In this document: in pieces, positions 1 to 8,441 of the stretch
Layout of the letters: each line of letters begins with the position of its first letter
Numbering within the stretch: the stretch's first letter is position 1
Origin: Alcaligenaceae bacterium SAGV5
Lineage (GTDB): Bacteria; Pseudomonadota; Gammaproteobacteria; Burkholderiales; Burkholderiaceae_B
DNA length: 64,000 bases
Assembly: GCA_009360345.1 (NCBI GenBank)
Contig: SPDP01000001.1
Coordinates: 806,001-870,000, forward strand
Direction: 5' to 3'
Position numbers and translations under genes: made by a program
Notes under the pieces: generated by a model
Seen by the model: the letters and a program-made list of their open reading frames with translations, nothing else
The model's database searches: none
Told to the model about the DNA's origin: nothing

Positions 1-810
1 CATCCGCGAGAGATCCAGCTCGTGCCGCGACGCGTATTGCGCGTCCGCGTCGGCGTTGACCAGGCTCCATGCGCGTTTGCAGGTCTGCTCGGCCCAGGCG
101 CGCGTGATGTCGTCCGCCTCGACGATGCCCGTCTTGGCGCCCGCCTCCACCACCATGTTGCAGATGCCCATGCGCTCGTCGATGTTGAATTGCGCGATGC
201 CCGGACCGCCGAACTCCATGGACCGGTACAGCGCGCCGTCGACGCCGATATCCTGCAGGATCTGCAGGATGACATCCTTGCCGGTGACGTAGGGGGCCTT
301 GGTACCGTGCAAGTGGAAGCGCATCGACTCCGGCACCCGGAACCAGGTTTCGTCCAGCATCATGATGGCCGCCATGCCGGCCCAGCTCATGCCGGTCCCG
401 AAGGCATTGAACGCGCCGGCCGTGCCGGTATGGGAATCGCCACCCGCCACCAGGTTGCCGGGTCCGATGTATCCCTGCTCGGGAATGAGCGTGTGCTCGA
501 TGCCCCCCTTGCCCACGTCGAAGAACAGCTCGATGCCCTTGTCCCGGGCGAAGCGGCGCATGTCTCCCAGCATCCGGGCGCCGGCCGCGCTGGGCGCGGG
601 CGCGAAATGGTCGCACACCAGTCCGATCTTCTCCGGCACCGCGACCTTGCCTCCGCCCATGTTGGCGAAATGGCGGAAAGCCACCGGTCCGTTGGCATCG
701 TTCAACAGCACGAAGTCCACCTTCGCCCGCACCACGCTGCCGGGCTCCACATGCTGGTCGCCGCCGATGCGGTGGGCTTCCAGGATCTTTTCCGCGATGG
801 TCTGTCCCAC
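1..810 (-). CDS. Aconitase/3-isopropylmalate dehydratase large-subunit-like protein, partial
   Basis: This is the N-terminal 270 codons of a gene that runs off the left edge. It starts at a GTG preceded by AGGAG, 11 bases after the stop of the lyase gene upstream. The translation begins MGQTIAEKIL and carries the aconitase-superfamily landmark GGDSHTGTAGAF near residue 140, followed by AKTGIVEADD around residue 235. The superfamily adds or removes water on tricarboxylic or alkyl-malic acids using a 4Fe-4S cluster; the cluster cysteines expected further on lie outside the window. It resembles LeuC/homoaconitase-type large subunits, which work with a separate small subunit. Being third after a dehydrogenase and a lyase of the isocitrate-lyase superfamily argues against a role in leucine synthesis and for catabolism of a substituted succinate-like acid. 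The substrate is not determinable from sequence. Confidence 0.85.
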   Translation of the reverse strand, partial: MGQTIAEKILEAHRIGGDQHVEPGSVVRAKVDFVLLNDANGPVAFRHFANMGGGKVAVPEKIGLVCDHFAPAPSAAGARMLGDMRRFARDKGIELFFDVGKGGIEHTLIPEQGYIGPGNLVAGGDSHTGTAGAFNAFGTGMSWAGMAAIMMLDETWFRVPESMRFHLHGTKAPYVTGKDVILQILQDIGVDGALYRSMEFGGPGIAQFNIDERMGICNMVVEAGAKTGIVEADDITRAWAEQTCKRAWSLVNADADAQYASRHELDLSRM

Positions 811-821
811 CCAGGTACTCC

Positions 822-1721
822 TTATTTGCGCACGAACTGCTGCTCGAGCTGGTTGATCTCTTGCAGGCCCATCAGCGCGTTGAGTTCCTCGAACGACACC
901 AGCAGGTCGGGCCGCTCGGTCACCTCTTCGTCGTCCAGTTGCGCGCCCAGGGCCGCGAGCGAATTGGTGAGGCCCATGATGGCGGACGCGCTCAGCATCC
1001 GCCCGAACATGACCGCGGCCACGCCCATGTCCTGCAACCTGCGGGCGGAGATCAGCGCGGTCGTCGAGCGCTTGCGGATGGCGAACCCCATGTTCACGCA
1101 CAAGGGCCTGGAGACATTGCGCACGACGGCGCGGATATCGTCCTCGGTGGCCAGCGCGTCGGCCAGCAGCAGATCGGCGCCGGCCTCCGCATACAGGTTC
1201 AGGCGCCGGATCGCCTCATCCAGGCCATGCGTGCCGAAGGCGTCGGTGCGCGCCTTGATCACGAAATCCGGATCGCGCCGGGCCTCGACCGCCGCGTGGA
1301 CTTTCTCGGCCATCTCCTCGGCCGACACGACGCTCTTGCCCTGCATGTGCCCGCAGCGCTTGGGCCAGGACTGGTCCTCGATCATGATGCCGCCCACGCC
1401 GGCCTGCTCGAATTTCTGGATCATGTGATACACGTTCACGGCGTTGCCGTAGCCCGTGTCGCCGTCGGCCAGCAGCGCCAGGTTGCAGGCGCTGGCCAGC
1501 CGCCGGCAGGCGGTCAGGTTTTCCTCCATGCCCATCAGCCCCACATCGGGCTTGCCCAGGTTGGCTTCGCTGAGCGCGGCGCCCGACACGAAGCCTGCCT
1601 GGTAGCCGAACTTCTCGACCAGCTTGACCGTGAAGCCGTCGTAGACGGCATGCATCACGAGAATCTGGGGAGCATGGATCAACGCCTTCAGGCGCGCGCC
1701 CGGACTCGGTGTATTCAGCAT
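822..1721 (-). CDS. Isocitrate lyase/PEP mutase superfamily lyase
   Basis: A 299-residue protein of the PEP mutase/isocitrate lyase superfamily. GDTGYGN (residues 87-93) is the Mg2+-binding loop, and KRCGH (121-125) is the catalytic-loop signature with Cys123, which in this superfamily marks true C-C lyases such as 2-methylisocitrate and 2,3-dimethylmalate lyase. Such enzymes split a 2-hydroxy (or alkylated) dicarboxylate or tricarboxylate into a 2-oxoacid and a second acid. The ATG overlaps the stop of the upstream dehydrogenase gene by seven bases (ATGCTGA), so translation is probably coupled. It is distinct from the prpB product at the other end of this window. Annotation pipelines often call such proteins carboxyphosphonoenolpyruvate phosphonomutase; the cysteine motif makes a lyase more likely. 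Exact substrate unknown. Confidence 0.88.
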   Translation of the reverse strand: MLNTPSPGARLKALIHAPQILVMHAVYDGFTVKLVEKFGYQAGFVSGAALSEANLGKPDVGLMGMEENLTACRRLASACNLALLADGDTGYGNAVNVYHMIQKFEQAGVGGIMIEDQSWPKRCGHMQGKSVVSAEEMAEKVHAAVEARRDPDFVIKARTDAFGTHGLDEAIRRLNLYAEAGADLLLADALATEDDIRAVVRNVSRPLCVNMGFAIRKRSTTALISARRLQDMGVAAVMFGRMLSASAIMGLTNSLAALGAQLDDEEVTERPDLLVSFEELNALMGLQEINQLEQQFVRK

Positions 1722-3226
1722 TGCAGCTCCCGTTGGGACGTGGCGAACTGCCCGGCGCTCTTGCCCGCCAGGCGGCCGAAGACGGCACCGCTGGTCAACC
1801 CGCTCGCGCCGGGATAGTTGAAATAGAAGATGCCGCCGACCATTTCCCCCGCGGCATACAGGCCCGGGATGGCATCGTGGCCGGTGTCGACGACCTGCCC
1901 ATCGGTGTTGATCTTCAGTCCGCCGAACGTGAAGGTCACGCCGCAGGTGATGGCGAACGCCTGGAAAGGCGGCTTGTCGAGCGGTAGCGCCCAGTTGGAC
2001 TTGGGGACATCCAGCCCCGTCGTTCCCTTGCCATCCTTGATATTGGGATTGAACGGCACGTCGCGGTTGACCGCTGCGTTGAACTCCCGGATGGTGCGCA
2101 GGCATTGTTCGGGGTCGACGTCATCGAGCTTCTGTACCAGTTCTTCCAGCGTGTCCGCCTTCACCTTGGTCACGTGGCGGGTCCGGTATTCGTCCAGCAG
2201 CAGATGCTGGACCTGGGCATCGTAGATCTGCCAGGCGAACTGCCCCGGCTGCTCGAGGATCAGGTGCCCGTACTTGGCGTAGGTGAAGTTGCGGATATCG
2301 GCGCCCTCGTCCAGGAAACGCTTGCCCTGCCCGTTCACCATGATGCTGAAGGTATAGCTGTGGCGCTGGAAATGCGGCGTGACGTTCAGGTCGCCGAAAT
2401 CCGTCGCGTAGCGCTCCCAGCCCACCGCATGGCAGCCCGACCAATGGCCATAGGGCTGCGCGCCGATGCGCAGCGCCATGGCCAGGCCATCGCCGGTGTT
2501 GTATTTGGTGCCGCGGACCTTGGCCAGGTCCCAGCCCTTGCCCAGGTAGCGTGTGCGCCATTCGGTATTGGCCTCGAACCCGCCGCAGGCCAGGACCGTG
2601 GCGCGGGCGCGGATCTTCAGTTCCTTGCCGTCGATGCGCGCGATCACGCCCGAGACACCGTCCACGTCATGGAGCAGGTCTTTCACCCACGCCTCGTAGA
2701 CGATCCGCACGCCTTTTTTCTCGACGGCGGCGTACAGCGCCTCGACCAGGCCCGGACCGCCGCCATAGGTGGCCAGGGGAGCGCCGCCCCAGAACGTGAA
2801 GCGTCCGTCCTCCTTGTAGGCCTGGCGCCCGTAGTTCGGCATGAACTTCACGCCGTTGCCCTTCATCCAGTGCATGGTCGAATTACTGTTGCGCACGAGG
2901 ATCTCGCACAGGTCCGGGTCGGTGCGGTGCTGCGTGATACGCGCCATGTCGTCGAAAAAATCGCTTTCGGTGTACTGGCCGAAATCGGTCGTCGCGATTT
3001 CCTCCTCGGTCAGATCCGCGGACAACGCCACGATGTCTTCCTGCCCGGCATACGCGAACCGGACCTTGCCGTCGGTGTAGGCGCTGTTGCCGCCCCGTTC
3101 CTCGAAGGGCGCGCGCTCGAGCAGCACGACGCTCGCCCCCTGCTCGGCCGCGGACAACGCCGCGCACAACGCGGCGTTGCCCCCGCCGACGACCAGCACA
3201 TCGTGGATCGTTGATTCAAGACTCAT
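1715..3226 (-). CDS. FAD-dependent dehydrogenase, tricarballylate dehydrogenase (TcuA)-like
   Basis: A 503-residue flavoprotein of the fumarate reductase/succinate dehydrogenase family. The N-terminal dinucleotide-binding loop GGGNAAL starts at residue 14, GGNSAYTDGKVRF follows at 45-57, and the C-terminal FAD motif GLYAAGEMVGG precedes a GASGL segment. The GGGNAA loop and the GGNS...RFAY stretch are typical of TcuA, which oxidises tricarballylate to cis-aconitate. Here it is the first enzyme gene of a minus-strand run with a lyase and an aconitase-like hydro-lyase, consistent with creating a double bond that the next enzymes hydrate and cleave. No TcuB-like electron-transfer partner is visible. 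Close alternatives are other 3-ketosteroid- or fumarate-type flavoprotein dehydrogenases. Confidence 0.82.
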   Translation of the reverse strand: MSLESTIHDVLVVGGGNAALCAALSAAEQGASVVLLERAPFEERGGNSAYTDGKVRFAYAGQEDIVALSADLTEEEIATTDFGQYTESDFFDDMARITQHRTDPDLCEILVRNSNSTMHWMKGNGVKFMPNYGRQAYKEDGRFTFWGGAPLATYGGGPGLVEALYAAVEKKGVRIVYEAWVKDLLHDVDGVSGVIARIDGKELKIRARATVLACGGFEANTEWRTRYLGKGWDLAKVRGTKYNTGDGLAMALRIGAQPYGHWSGCHAVGWERYATDFGDLNVTPHFQRHSYTFSIMVNGQGKRFLDEGADIRNFTYAKYGHLILEQPGQFAWQIYDAQVQHLLLDEYRTRHVTKVKADTLEELVQKLDDVDPEQCLRTIREFNAAVNRDVPFNPNIKDGKGTTGLDVPKSNWALPLDKPPFQAFAITCGVTFTFGGLKINTDGQVVDTGHDAIPGLYAAGEMVGGIFYFNYPGASGLTSGAVFGRLAGKSAGQFATSQRELQC

Positions 3227-3298
3227 GAATGGATTCCCCAGTCTGATGGAAGCACTGTCCCGCCGGACGCGGCCTCTCGCGTCCGCGCGGCCCCACGC

Positions 3299-4291
3299 CT
3301 ATTCGGCGGTGATCTTGGCCTTGGCGATGATGTCGGCCCATTTGTTGAGTTCGGTCGTCATGTAGGACTTGAACTCGGCGGCGCCGCCGGTGGCCGGCTG
3401 CACGCCCTGGGCCAGCAGCTTGTCCTGGAAATCCTTGCGCTGCAGGCTCTTGCGGATGGCCTGGGCCAGTTTCTCCACCACCGGCGCCGGAGTGGCCGCC
3501 GGCACGAGGATGCCGTACCACGACGTCGCCTCGTAGCCCGGCACGCCGGCTTCGGCCAGCGTCGGCACCTCGGGCAGCGCCGGGCTGCGCTCGCTCGACG
3601 AGATCGCCAGCGGCACCAGGGACCCCTGGCGGATGTGGCTGAGCACGGCGGTAATGGAACTGAAGGCGACCGGCACCTCGCCCGCCATGACGGCATTGGT
3701 GGACGGCGCGCCGCCCTTGTACGGCACATGCACCATCTCGACGCCGGCCATCGACTCGAACAATTCCATCGACATGTGCGTGATGTTGCCCACGCCGCCG
3801 GACGCGTAGTCGACTTTTCCCGGCCGATGCGACAGGTAATCGATCAGTTGCGGCACGGACCGCACCGGAAACTTGGGATTCACCACGAGCACGGACGGCC
3901 CGTAGCCGACCAGAGAAACCGGGGCGAAGTCACGGCCGGCGTTGAACGGCAGCCGCGGGAACATCGACGGCATGGCGATCGTTGCATTCGCCAGGTAGAG
4001 CGTGTAGCCGTCGGGCGCGGAACGCGCGACGGAGTCCGCGCCGATGTTGCCGGAAGCTCCCGGGCGGTTCTCCACCACCACGGTCTGGCCGAATGCCTCG
4101 GTCAGGTTCTGCGCGATCACCCGCGCCACCACGTCGGTCGCGCCGCCGGGCGCGAATCCCGATATCAGGCGGATGGTCCGCGTAGGGTAGTCCGATTCCT
4201 GCTGTGCTCCGGCCAGCGCCGGTCCTGAGATGGCAAGACAGGCCCAGACGGCGACACACCCACGCCGGGACCTGCGATCAAGGCGATACAT
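3299..4291 (-). CDS. Bug/TctC-family periplasmic tricarboxylate-type receptor
   Basis: A 330-residue tripartite tricarboxylate receptor (Bug family). An N-terminal signal peptide ends near an alanine-rich stretch at residues 20-30. It is followed by the family start YPTRTIRLI, the ligand-loop motif FAPGGATDVVAR, then VVENRPGASGNIGAD and a VPYKGGAPS segment. Bug proteins bind carboxylated ligands in the periplasm and normally hand them to a TctAB permease, which is not present here, so it is an orphan receptor in this window. It lies 72 bases upstream of the TcuA-like gene on the same strand, so it probably belongs to the same transcription unit and reports or delivers the substrate of that pathway. 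Confidence 0.9.
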   Translation of the reverse strand: MYRLDRRSRRGCVAVWACLAISGPALAGAQQESDYPTRTIRLISGFAPGGATDVVARVIAQNLTEAFGQTVVVENRPGASGNIGADSVARSAPDGYTLYLANATIAMPSMFPRLPFNAGRDFAPVSLVGYGPSVLVVNPKFPVRSVPQLIDYLSHRPGKVDYASGGVGNITHMSMELFESMAGVEMVHVPYKGGAPSTNAVMAGEVPVAFSSITAVLSHIRQGSLVPLAISSSERSPALPEVPTLAEAGVPGYEATSWYGILVPAATPAPVVEKLAQAIRKSLQRKDFQDKLLAQGVQPATGGAAEFKSYMTTELNKWADIIAKAKITAE

Positions 4292-4435
4292 GACCCATTC
4301 CTCCTTGGCGATCCCGTCTTGTGCGCGGGAGTTGTCGTGCCGGCATGCGCCGGTTTGCTCGCTACGGCTGCAATGCCGCGCGATGAGGGCACTGTATCAA
4401 GGGGGGTAATAGGCTGCCAGAATATTGTGTTATCT

Positions 4436-4453
4436 TGCTATGCAAAAATAGCA
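4436..4453. promoter_or_regulatory. Palindrome in front of the CysB-like regulator gene
   Basis: TGCTAT and ATAGCA flank a 6-base A-rich spacer, giving an 18-base inverted repeat whose right end is 13 bases before the regulator's ATG, inside the 175-base divergent gap. Its place over the probable transcript start or ribosome site of the LysR gene suggests autoregulation, possibly also control of the divergent catabolic genes. It is seen only by eye; no binding data. Confidence 0.4.
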
Positions 4454-4466
4454 TGCTGGAGACGAC

Positions 4467-5393
4467 ATGAAACTTCAACAGTTGCGCTACGTGCTCGAGG
4501 TCTTCCGGCACGGCAATCACATCTCCAATGCCGCCGAAACCTTGCATACCTCGCAGCCCGGCATCAGCAAGCACCTCCAGCAACTGGAAGAGGAACTCGG
4601 ATTCGAGGTCTTCGCCCGCAAGCGCAACCGCATCGTGGGCCTGACCGAACCCGGTGAAGAAGTCGTGACCATCGCCCAGCGCGTGCTCAACGACATCGAC
4701 AGCCTGAAACGGCTGGGGGAAGAACTGTCCTCGCGCGAAGGCGGGAGCCTGACCATCGCCACCACGCACACGCAGGCCCGCTACGTCCTGCCGCAGGTCA
4801 TCGAGCGCTTCATCCGCCAGCATCCCAAGGTGCAGTTGCACCTGCGCCAGGGCAACCCGACCCAGATCTGCGAGATGGTGGAGGCGGGCGTGGCCGATCT
4901 GGCCGTGGGAACCGAAACGACGCGGGCCTTCCCGACGCTGGCCCGGATGGATTGCTTCGAGCTGGAACGCTCCATCATCACCAAGGCGGGCCATCCGCTG
5001 CTCAAGATCCGCAAGCCCACCCTGCGGGATGTGGCGGCCTATCCGATCATCACGCACGACCCCGCGTTCAGCGGACGATGGAAGGTGATCGACGCCTTCA
5101 AGCGCGCCGGCATCAGCCCCAACATCATCTTCGGCGCGGTGGATGCCGACGTCAGCAAGACCTATGTCGAGCTTGGACTGGGCATCGCGGTCATGACCTC
5201 GGTTTCCATCGACAGGCAGAAGGACAAGGGGCTGCGCGCCATCGACGCCAGCCATCTCTTCGAGGCCAGCATGACGTCGATTTCCGTGCGCATCAACGCC
5301 TACCTGCGCAACCACACCTTCGACTTCATCAAGATGTTCGCGCCGCACCTGACGCGCGACGCGGTCCGGTCCGCGCTGCAGGATGCCCGCTAG
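4467..5393 (+). CDS. LysR-family transcriptional regulator, CysB/Cbl type
   Basis: A 308-residue LysR regulator. It begins MKLQQLRYVLEV, with the winged-helix HTH in residues 1-60 and the substrate-binding region from about residue 90. The stretch ATTHTQARYVLP right after the linker is characteristic of the CysB/Cbl branch, whose members sense sulfate-related or acetylserine-type ligands. The gene is divergent from the Bug-TcuA-lyase-LeuC-like run, so it is the obvious candidate regulator of that pathway, although a housekeeping cysteine role cannot be excluded. GGAG lies eight bases before the ATG. Confidence 0.87.
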   Translation: MKLQQLRYVLEVFRHGNHISNAAETLHTSQPGISKHLQQLEEELGFEVFARKRNRIVGLTEPGEEVVTIAQRVLNDIDSLKRLGEELSSREGGSLTIATTHTQARYVLPQVIERFIRQHPKVQLHLRQGNPTQICEMVEAGVADLAVGTETTRAFPTLARMDCFELERSIITKAGHPLLKIRKPTLRDVAAYPIITHDPAFSGRWKVIDAFKRAGISPNIIFGAVDADVSKTYVELGLGIAVMTSVSIDRQKDKGLRAIDASHLFEASMTSISVRINAYLRNHTFDFIKMFAPHLTRDAVRSALQDAR

Positions 5394-5452
5394 GACCCGT
5401 TGCCCCGTGATACGCTGACCGATCCATGCCATCGCCTCGGACCCCGACGACC

Positions 5453-6196
5453 ATGCGCATCCGCATCCTCTCCGATCTCCACCACGAACACTTCAACGGC
5501 AACCGCCCGCTGCCCGAGGTCGACGCCGACCTGGTCGTCCTGGCCGGCGACATCCATACGCACGACCTCGGCATCGAATGGGCCGGCCGGCACTTCGGCG
5601 GGACGCCGGTCGTCTACGTGCCGGGCAACCACGAGTTCTATTCCTCCCACATGGGCAGGCTGGACCGCAAGATGCGCGAGACCGCCCGCCGGCATGGCGT
5701 GCATCTGCTGCAAAACGAGGCGGTGGTGCTGGACGGCGTGCGTTTCCTGGGCGCCACGCTATGGGCCGATTTCGCGCTGTATGGATCGCCCGGCGATGAA
5801 TTGGCGCAGGCCATGGCCGTGCGGGTGATGCCCGACTTCAGCTGCATCGACACCGACCAGGGAAAATTCACGCCGACCGCCTGCATCGCCCTGCACCAGG
5901 CCGCGCGCGCATGGCTGGACGAACAGCTCGACACTCCCTATTCCGGCCGCACGGTAGTCGTCACCCACCATGCGCCCAGCGAACGTTCGGTGCCGCGGCA
6001 GTACAAGGGCAATCAATTGTCGCCGGCCTTCTCGTCCAACCTGGACGACCTGGCGGCCAAGGCCGATCTCTGGATACACGGCCATACGCACACCTGTTTC
6101 GACTATCGCATCGGCAAGGCGCGCGTGGTGGCGAACCCGGGCGGCTACCCGGGCGAGAACGAGGCATTCGATCCGGAACTCGTGGTGGAGATCTGA
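5453..6196 (+). CDS. Calcineurin-like metallophosphoesterase
   Basis: The chosen start gives 247 residues beginning MRIRILSDLHHEHF; an in-frame ATG nine codons upstream is also possible but adds an unstructured leader. All blocks of the binuclear metallophosphoesterase fold are visible: DLHHEH near the N-terminus, LAGDIH, the GNHE motif, VTHHAPS and the C-terminal HGHTH. The protein is soluble with no signal peptide. Family members hydrolyse phosphomono- or diesters; the substrate here is not predictable. It follows the LysR gene by about 60 bases on the same strand and ends convergently with the glycerophosphodiesterase gene. Confidence 0.85.
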   Translation: MRIRILSDLHHEHFNGNRPLPEVDADLVVLAGDIHTHDLGIEWAGRHFGGTPVVYVPGNHEFYSSHMGRLDRKMRETARRHGVHLLQNEAVVLDGVRFLGATLWADFALYGSPGDELAQAMAVRVMPDFSCIDTDQGKFTPTACIALHQAARAWLDEQLDTPYSGRTVVVTHHAPSERSVPRQYKGNQLSPAFSSNLDDLAAKADLWIHGHTHTCFDYRIGKARVVANPGGYPGENEAFDPELVVEI

Positions 6197-6201
6197 CCGC
6201 T

Positions 6202-6978
6202 TCAGCGGAAATCGGCGCCGATCAGGTCGTAGCGATCGGTGCACAGGGCATCCACGCCCCATGAGAAAAGTTCGCGCGCCCGCGCGGGATCGTTGACCGT
6301 GTAGCACATGAGGCCGTAACCGGCGGCCTTGATGCGGCGAGCCGTCTCCGCATCGAGCAGGTCGTGCTGGCAATGCAGGGATACGCAGCCCAGGGCTTCG
6401 AGACGCGCCTGCCAATCCGGCGGCACGTCTTCCACCAGCAGGCCGCGCGGAATGCCTGGGGCGGCCTCGCGGGCGGCGCCCAGGGCCTTGGCGGAAAACG
6501 ACGAGAACAGCGGCAACCCGGCGGGATCGGCAACGCCCGCGTACAGGTCCTCGACCATCTGCCCCACGACCTGCCCGGTATCCACGTCGTGGCCGGGCAT
6601 GGGCTTGATCTCGATGTTCATCCACATGCCATGGCGGCGCAGCCATTGCACGATGTCCTCCAGGCGCGGCACGGGCTCGCCCTGGAAGCGCGGATCGAAC
6701 CAGCCGCCGGCATCCATGCGCGCCAGGTCCGTGGACTCGAATGCGCTCACGTCGCCCACGCCGGGGACGGTGCGCCCGAGCTGGGTATCGTGCATGAGGA
6801 TGGGAATGCCATCGGCGGCGAGCATGACGTCGAACTCGACGCCGCCGATACGGCGGGCATGGGCTTCCTGCATGCCCGCCAGGGTGTTCTCGGGGGCCAG
6901 CCGGCCCCCGCCCCGATGGGCCACCACGCGGGGATAGGGCCAGGTCCTGGTGGAGGCGGCGCCTTCCCCGATGGTCAT
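6202..6978 (-). CDS. ugpQ: Glycerophosphodiester phosphodiesterase
   Basis: A 258-residue cytosolic GDPD-family enzyme. It has AHRGGGRLAPENT at residues 20-32 (catalytic His21 and the conserved Glu-Asn-Thr), EFD at 48-50 and a second catalytic His in LMHDTQLGRT (61-70). It hydrolyses deacylated phospholipid headgroups to glycerol-3-phosphate and an alcohol. Its ATG overlaps the stop of the upstream ugpB-like gene by four bases (ATGA), so the two are translationally coupled, matching the ugp phosphate/glycerol-3-phosphate scavenging theme. No ugpA, ugpE or ugpC is nearby. Confidence 0.9.
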   Translation of the reverse strand: MTIGEGAASTRTWPYPRVVAHRGGGRLAPENTLAGMQEAHARRIGGVEFDVMLAADGIPILMHDTQLGRTVPGVGDVSAFESTDLARMDAGGWFDPRFQGEPVPRLEDIVQWLRRHGMWMNIEIKPMPGHDVDTGQVVGQMVEDLYAGVADPAGLPLFSSFSAKALGAAREAAPGIPRGLLVEDVPPDWQARLEALGCVSLHCQHDLLDAETARRIKAAGYGLMCYTVNDPARARELFSWGVDALCTDRYDLIGADFR

Positions 6979-8399
6979 TTCTTCGCGCTCATCACCGACG
7001 ACGAGCGCGCCACGGCGTCGTCCAGCCCCTGCTTGGGCGGCTTCACGCCGTTCCAGACGGCGTTCAGTTCGCTGTTGATGATGTCGGTCACGCGATCGTA
7101 GTTGTTCAGGCGGAAGCCCCGCGTGAACTTGGCGGGCGGATTGGCCATCGCCCGCACCACGCTTTCCGCGCCCGGGATGTTCTTGTAGAAGGACACCTCG
7201 GAAGCGCGGTAGGCCGCCTCGGTCAGCGGCAGGAAGCCGGTCTTCTGGTGCCATTCGGCCGCCACCACCGGCGTGGCCAGGTAGGCGATGAAGGTGGCCA
7301 GCGCCTTCTGTTCGGCGGTGGAATGGCCGCCCAGCGCCCAGAACGCGGAACCCCCCACGAACGGCGTGCTGGGACGTGCCGCCTCTTCCTCATAGTAGGG
7401 CAGCGGCGCCACGCCGTACGAGAACGAGGCCTTGCTCTGCACCTGGGCCAGCGCGCTGCTCCCGCTGGTCAGCACCGCGCATTCGCCGGACGCGAACGCG
7501 GCGTCGCCCTGGTCCTGGTTGGTGCGCACCGGGAACAGATGGCTGCGGACCCAGCTCATCATCAATGCCAGGTGGCGCACGTGCAACAGGTCATTGGCCA
7601 GCAGTTGGGCGCCGTTCGGACCGTCCAGGCCGTTGTTGCGCGTGGCGTAGGCCGAGTTGTGCATGGCCGAGAGGTTTTCCACGTGCACCCAGGTCTGCCA
7701 GCTGGTGGCGTAGGGACAATTGACGCCGTTCTGCAGCAGGGCGATCAGGTGCGCCTGCATATCGCGCCAGGTGCGCGGCGGGGTATCGGGATCCAGGCCG
7801 GCGCGCCGGTACAGGTCGCGGTTGTACAGATAGATGGGAATGTCGGCCATCCAGGGCAGCGCCAGCAGGCGGCCCTTCGCATCGCTCATGCCGGCGGTGG
7901 TCTGCGGCAGGAACCAGCGCAGGTCCTTGATCGGATACTTGGCCAGCAGTTCATACATGGGCAGGATGGCCCCCTGCCGCGCGATGAATTCGGGCGAACG
8001 GTTGTCGGGCAGTTCGACCAGGTGCGGGGCACGGCGCGCGCGCACGGCGGCGGTGCCGTCCTCGATCAGCGCCTCGACCGAGGGCTTGGCCGTGACCTTG
8101 ACCGTGAAGCCATGCTGCTGCTCGTTGAAGCGTTGCACCAGCGAATCGAACTCCGCCGCCTGCTGCGGGTTCAGCGTATGCCACACCTGCAATTCGATCG
8201 GACCGGAAGGCGCGGCCATCACGGCGGCGGCACCGGCGGCGCCCGCCGCGGGCTTCTTGGCCGGCGCGGCCTTCGCCACCGGCTTGGCGTTGCCCTTCTT
8301 GGCGGCCTGCGCCGCCGCCGTACCCAGGCCGCCCACGGCCAGGAAACCGGCCGCGAGCACCGACACACCCCAATTCAACCAGCGCTTAGTCGGCTGCAT
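6975..8399 (-). CDS. ugpB: UgpB-like extracellular solute-binding protein
   Basis: A 474-residue periplasmic binding protein of ABC family 1. The start ATG has GGAGA upstream; an ORF extension 14 codons earlier lacks a better site. A signal peptide ends near GLGTAAAQA (about residue 31). Then comes an unusual linker of roughly 40 residues rich in Ala, Lys and Pro before the binding domain starts at IELQVWHTLNPQQ. The domain matches glycerol-3-phosphate-binding UgpB, and coupling to ugpQ supports that ligand. The permease and ATPase genes are missing from the window, so it either uses a transporter encoded elsewhere or has another role. The symbol is given on family resemblance. Confidence 0.8.
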   Translation of the reverse strand: MQPTKRWLNWGVSVLAAGFLAVGGLGTAAAQAAKKGNAKPVAKAAPAKKPAAGAAGAAAVMAAPSGPIELQVWHTLNPQQAAEFDSLVQRFNEQQHGFTVKVTAKPSVEALIEDGTAAVRARRAPHLVELPDNRSPEFIARQGAILPMYELLAKYPIKDLRWFLPQTTAGMSDAKGRLLALPWMADIPIYLYNRDLYRRAGLDPDTPPRTWRDMQAHLIALLQNGVNCPYATSWQTWVHVENLSAMHNSAYATRNNGLDGPNGAQLLANDLLHVRHLALMMSWVRSHLFPVRTNQDQGDAAFASGECAVLTSGSSALAQVQSKASFSYGVAPLPYYEEEAARPSTPFVGGSAFWALGGHSTAEQKALATFIAYLATPVVAAEWHQKTGFLPLTEAAYRASEVSFYKNIPGAESVVRAMANPPAKFTRGFRLNNYDRVTDIINSELNAVWNGVKPPKQGLDDAVARSSSVMSAKK

Positions 8400-8441
8400 C
8401 GATCCGTTCTCCGAAAACATGGTCAAGCTCAAGAGGCACAC

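Noticed and set aside
22-1428. 468-codon plus-strand ORF at the left edge
   Set aside because: Antisense to the LeuC-like and lyase genes, which are well supported by motifs and ribosome sites.
822-1721. Calling the lyase gene a second prpB
   Set aside because: It shares the superfamily motifs, but its neighbours (TcuA-like, LeuC-like) and sequence outside the motifs differ from prpB in this window.
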